From an uncultured cyanobacterium (GTDB taxonomy: Bacteria; Cyanobacteriota; Cyanobacteriia; Cyanobacteriales; Geitlerinemataceae): a stretch of DNA of 6,505 bases. Within the stretch, counting starts at the first letter, position 1, and the number at the start of each line of letters is the position of its first letter. The position numbers and the translations under genes are program-made. Of the stretch, positions 5,783 through 6,505 are shown piece after piece. The stretch spans positions 1 to 6,505 of the forward strand of contig CAKZKB010000605.1 of NCBI GenBank assembly GCA_937121005.1, written 5' to 3'. The notes below the pieces were generated by a model. That model was not told where the DNA came from, did not search any database, and worked only from the letters and a program-made list of their open reading frames with translations.

Positions 5783-6076
5783 TTAGGCGGTCTCCTCTTT
5801 GGGCGGGGCCACTTTTTCCTTAAACAACTTCCCGGCCGAGAATGCCGGAACCGTCGTCGCCGGAATCAAGATTTTGGTTTTGGTTTTCGGGTTGAGCCCT
5901 TCACGCGCTTTACGCTGCCTGGGCTCGAAGGATCCAAAACCGACAAGGGTGACTTTTTGCCCGTCGGCAACGGCTTCCATAATCGTTTCTAAAGCCGCCG
6001 AAATCACCGCGTCCGCTTGTTTTTTCGTCACGTCGGCTTTTTCGGCCACCTTGTCTACGAGGTCTCCTTTATTCAT
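5783..6076 (-). CDS. hup: HU family DNA-binding protein
   Basis: HU is a small dimeric nucleoid protein that bends DNA with little sequence preference. At 97 residues it is slightly longer than the usual 90 because of a tail, APPKEETA. The alpha-helical dimer core spans about 1-45, followed by the signature GFGSFE (46-51), the DNA-binding beta-arm REGLNPKTKTKILIPATTVPAF (58-79), and the closing helix SAGKLFKEKV. The arm-tip proline that intercalates between base pairs is P63. The usual arginine two residues before it (RNP) is leucine here (L61), while the following stretch, KTKTK, is unusually basic. The ATG at 6076 has a good Shine-Dalgarno sequence (AGGAG) 8 bases upstream. The leader upstream of it is highly structured. 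cobD follows after 13 bases. No HIP1 site lies in the gene. Confidence 0.95.
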   Translation of the reverse strand: MNKGDLVDKVAEKADVTKKQADAVISAALETIMEAVADGQKVTLVGFGSFEPRQRKAREGLNPKTKTKILIPATTVPAFSAGKLFKEKVAPPKEETA

Positions 6077-6084
6077 TCAAAATG

Positions 6085-6089
6085 CTCCT
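6085..6089 (-). promoter_or_regulatory. hup: Shine-Dalgarno site of hup
   Basis: AGGAG on the minus strand stands 8 bases from the ATG at 6076. It is the only strong ribosome binding site in the window and it fixes the hup start. Confidence 0.8.
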
Positions 6090-6102
6090 GTCACTGACGG
6101 TA

Positions 6103-6156
6103 GAGGGAGGGAGACGGGCGCTTCTGGCCGCTTAACGGCTGAAACTCCCATCCCTC
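6103..6156 (-). promoter_or_regulatory. Long hairpin in the hup 5' leader
   Basis: On the minus strand GAGGGA-T-GGGAG (6156-6145) can pair with CTCCCTCCCTC (6113-6103), giving 11 base pairs with a single bulged T. The 31-base loop holds a second hairpin, GCCG-TTAAG-CGGC (6139-6127). The outer stem ends 13 bases before the AGGAG site, so its folding could affect translation or mRNA stability. This is a manual fold with no energy calculation. Confidence 0.45.
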
Positions 6157-6173
6157 CAAAGTTTTACTGACTT

Positions 6174-6179
6174 ATTCTA
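6174..6179 (-). promoter_or_regulatory. Possible -10 box of hup
   Basis: TAGAAT on the minus strand matches the -10 consensus at 5 of 6 positions. No acceptable -35 lies at 16-18 bases. A start about 7 bases downstream (near 6167) would make the transcript begin just before the leader hairpin. Confidence 0.25.
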
Positions 6180-6257
6180 ATGGTTGCTTGGCAATATGGA
6201 TCGCCCAAATTTGAGAATTTATCTCGATTTCAGGATTTCGCGGCTGTTTAGCTGGGG

Positions 6258-6354
6258 GTAGGGGTCAACGGCGTTGACCCTTCCTCGCTGAATTGGGGAA
6301 AATGGTATAAGGCTACCAACCCAATGGGTTTGGGCGAATGCCATTCGCCCCTAC
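6258..6354. repeat. Composite palindromic element with GTAGGGG/CCCCTAC ends
   Basis: The left part is a near-perfect hairpin, GGGTCAACG-G-CGTTGACCC (6262-6280). The right part is a second one, GGGCGAATG-C-CATTCGCCC (6332-6350). A third, AACCC-AAT-GGGTT (6318-6330), lies between them. The outer edges are GTAGGGG (6258-6264) and CCCCTAC (6348-6354), exact inverted repeats 97 bases apart. Palindromes of the type GTAGGGGC...GCCCCTAC are frequent dispersed repeats in filamentous cyanobacteria, so this may be a MITE-like insertion or two half-elements. The right hairpin begins 3 bases beyond the secretin stop (with the outer CCCCTAC) and could protect that mRNA's 3' end. No T-run follows to make it a classical terminator. 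Confidence 0.6.
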
Positions 6355-6357
6355 ATA

Positions 6358-6505
6358 TCACTGTCCGTAGTAGTAGTTTTGCTGCTGTTGCAGCATCTCC
6401 CGCGCTTCCGGGCCGGGGGTATAGCCGTAACCGAAGGTGGAGAGCTCGTCGTCGAGCAGAACGTTGGGGGTCAGCAGCACGATCACCTCTTGGCGTTGGT
6501 TCTGG
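6358..6505 (-). CDS. pilQ: Secretin C-terminus, probably type IV pilus secretin PilQ (partial)
   Basis: Only the last 48 residues are inside the window; the gene enters from the right edge. RQEVIVLLTPNVL (4-16 of the visible part) matches the final beta strand of the secretin domain, which usually reads like ELLIFLTPRIV. Then comes DDELSTFGYGYTPGPEAREML, the kind of tail I associate with cyanobacterial PilQ-like proteins, and a terminal stretch QQQQNYYYGQ. PilQ forms the outer-membrane channel for type IV pili, used in motility and DNA uptake. Another secretin (type II GspD) cannot be excluded from so short a piece. The gene is on the same strand as hup but is separated from it by 281 bases with a palindromic element. 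Confidence 0.65.
   Translation of the reverse strand, partial: QNQRQEVIVLLTPNVLLDDELSTFGYGYTPGPEAREMLQQQQNYYYGQ

Larger units (their letters stand above)
6077..6357. other. Intergenic region: hup promoter/leader and downstream side of the secretin gene
   Basis: No coding sequence is apparent in these 281 bases. The half next to hup (6077-6180) holds the Shine-Dalgarno sequence, a folded leader and a possible -10. The half next to the secretin stop (6258-6354) is a composite palindromic repeat. Bases 6181-6257 show nothing I can name. Confidence 0.6.

Noticed and set aside
6318..6350. Intrinsic terminator for the secretin gene.
   Set aside because: The hairpins are strong, but on the minus strand no run of T follows, so a palindromic repeat is the safer description.

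Overview
The window looks like chromosomal DNA of a cyanobacterium. Eighteen copies of the octamer GCGATCGC (HIP1) can be read in 6.5 kb, where chance would give about 0.1. FtsZ carries the long N-terminal extension typical of cyanobacteria, and a DUF3616 protein and a FAD oxidoreductase of cyanobacterial type are present. The base composition, the palindromic and heptamer/octamer intergenic repeats and the two-partner-secretion exoprotein fit a filamentous (Oscillatoriales-like) lineage, but the species cannot be named from this.

Layout, left to right. (1) 1-342, minus: the N-terminus of a large secreted haemagglutinin-type exoprotein that continues past the left edge. (2) 343-706: a divergent promoter region with a LexA-like GTAC-N4-GTAC site. 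(3) 707-1957, plus: ftsZ, then a probable hairpin terminator. (4) 2108-3199, plus: a DUF3616 protein with propeller-like repeats. It meets the next gene stop codon to stop codon. (5) 3200-4558, minus: a flavoprotein of the disulfide-reductase fold that lacks the catalytic residues of that family. (6) 4559-4689: a short intergenic stretch made almost entirely of three different short tandem repeats, one of them a strong G-quadruplex candidate on the transcribed-sense strand. (7) 4690-5769, minus: cobD (threonine-phosphate decarboxylase, corrin biosynthesis). (8) 5783-6076, minus: an HU nucleoid protein, 13 bp upstream of cobD, with a structured leader. (9) 6077-6357: the hup promoter and leader plus a composite palindromic element. 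(10) 6358-6505, minus: the C-terminal end of a secretin, most likely PilQ.

The genes do not form one pathway. They are mostly housekeeping functions (division, nucleoid structure, cobamide synthesis, type IV pilus) in separate transcription units. hup and cobD are probably cotranscribed, and the flavoprotein gene may be downstream in the same unit, past the repeat tract. I see no phage, transposase, CRISPR, toxin-antitoxin or defence genes. The most unusual material is in the non-coding DNA (repeat/G-quadruplex block, palindromic element, hup leader, LexA-like box) and in the catalytically degenerate flavoprotein.
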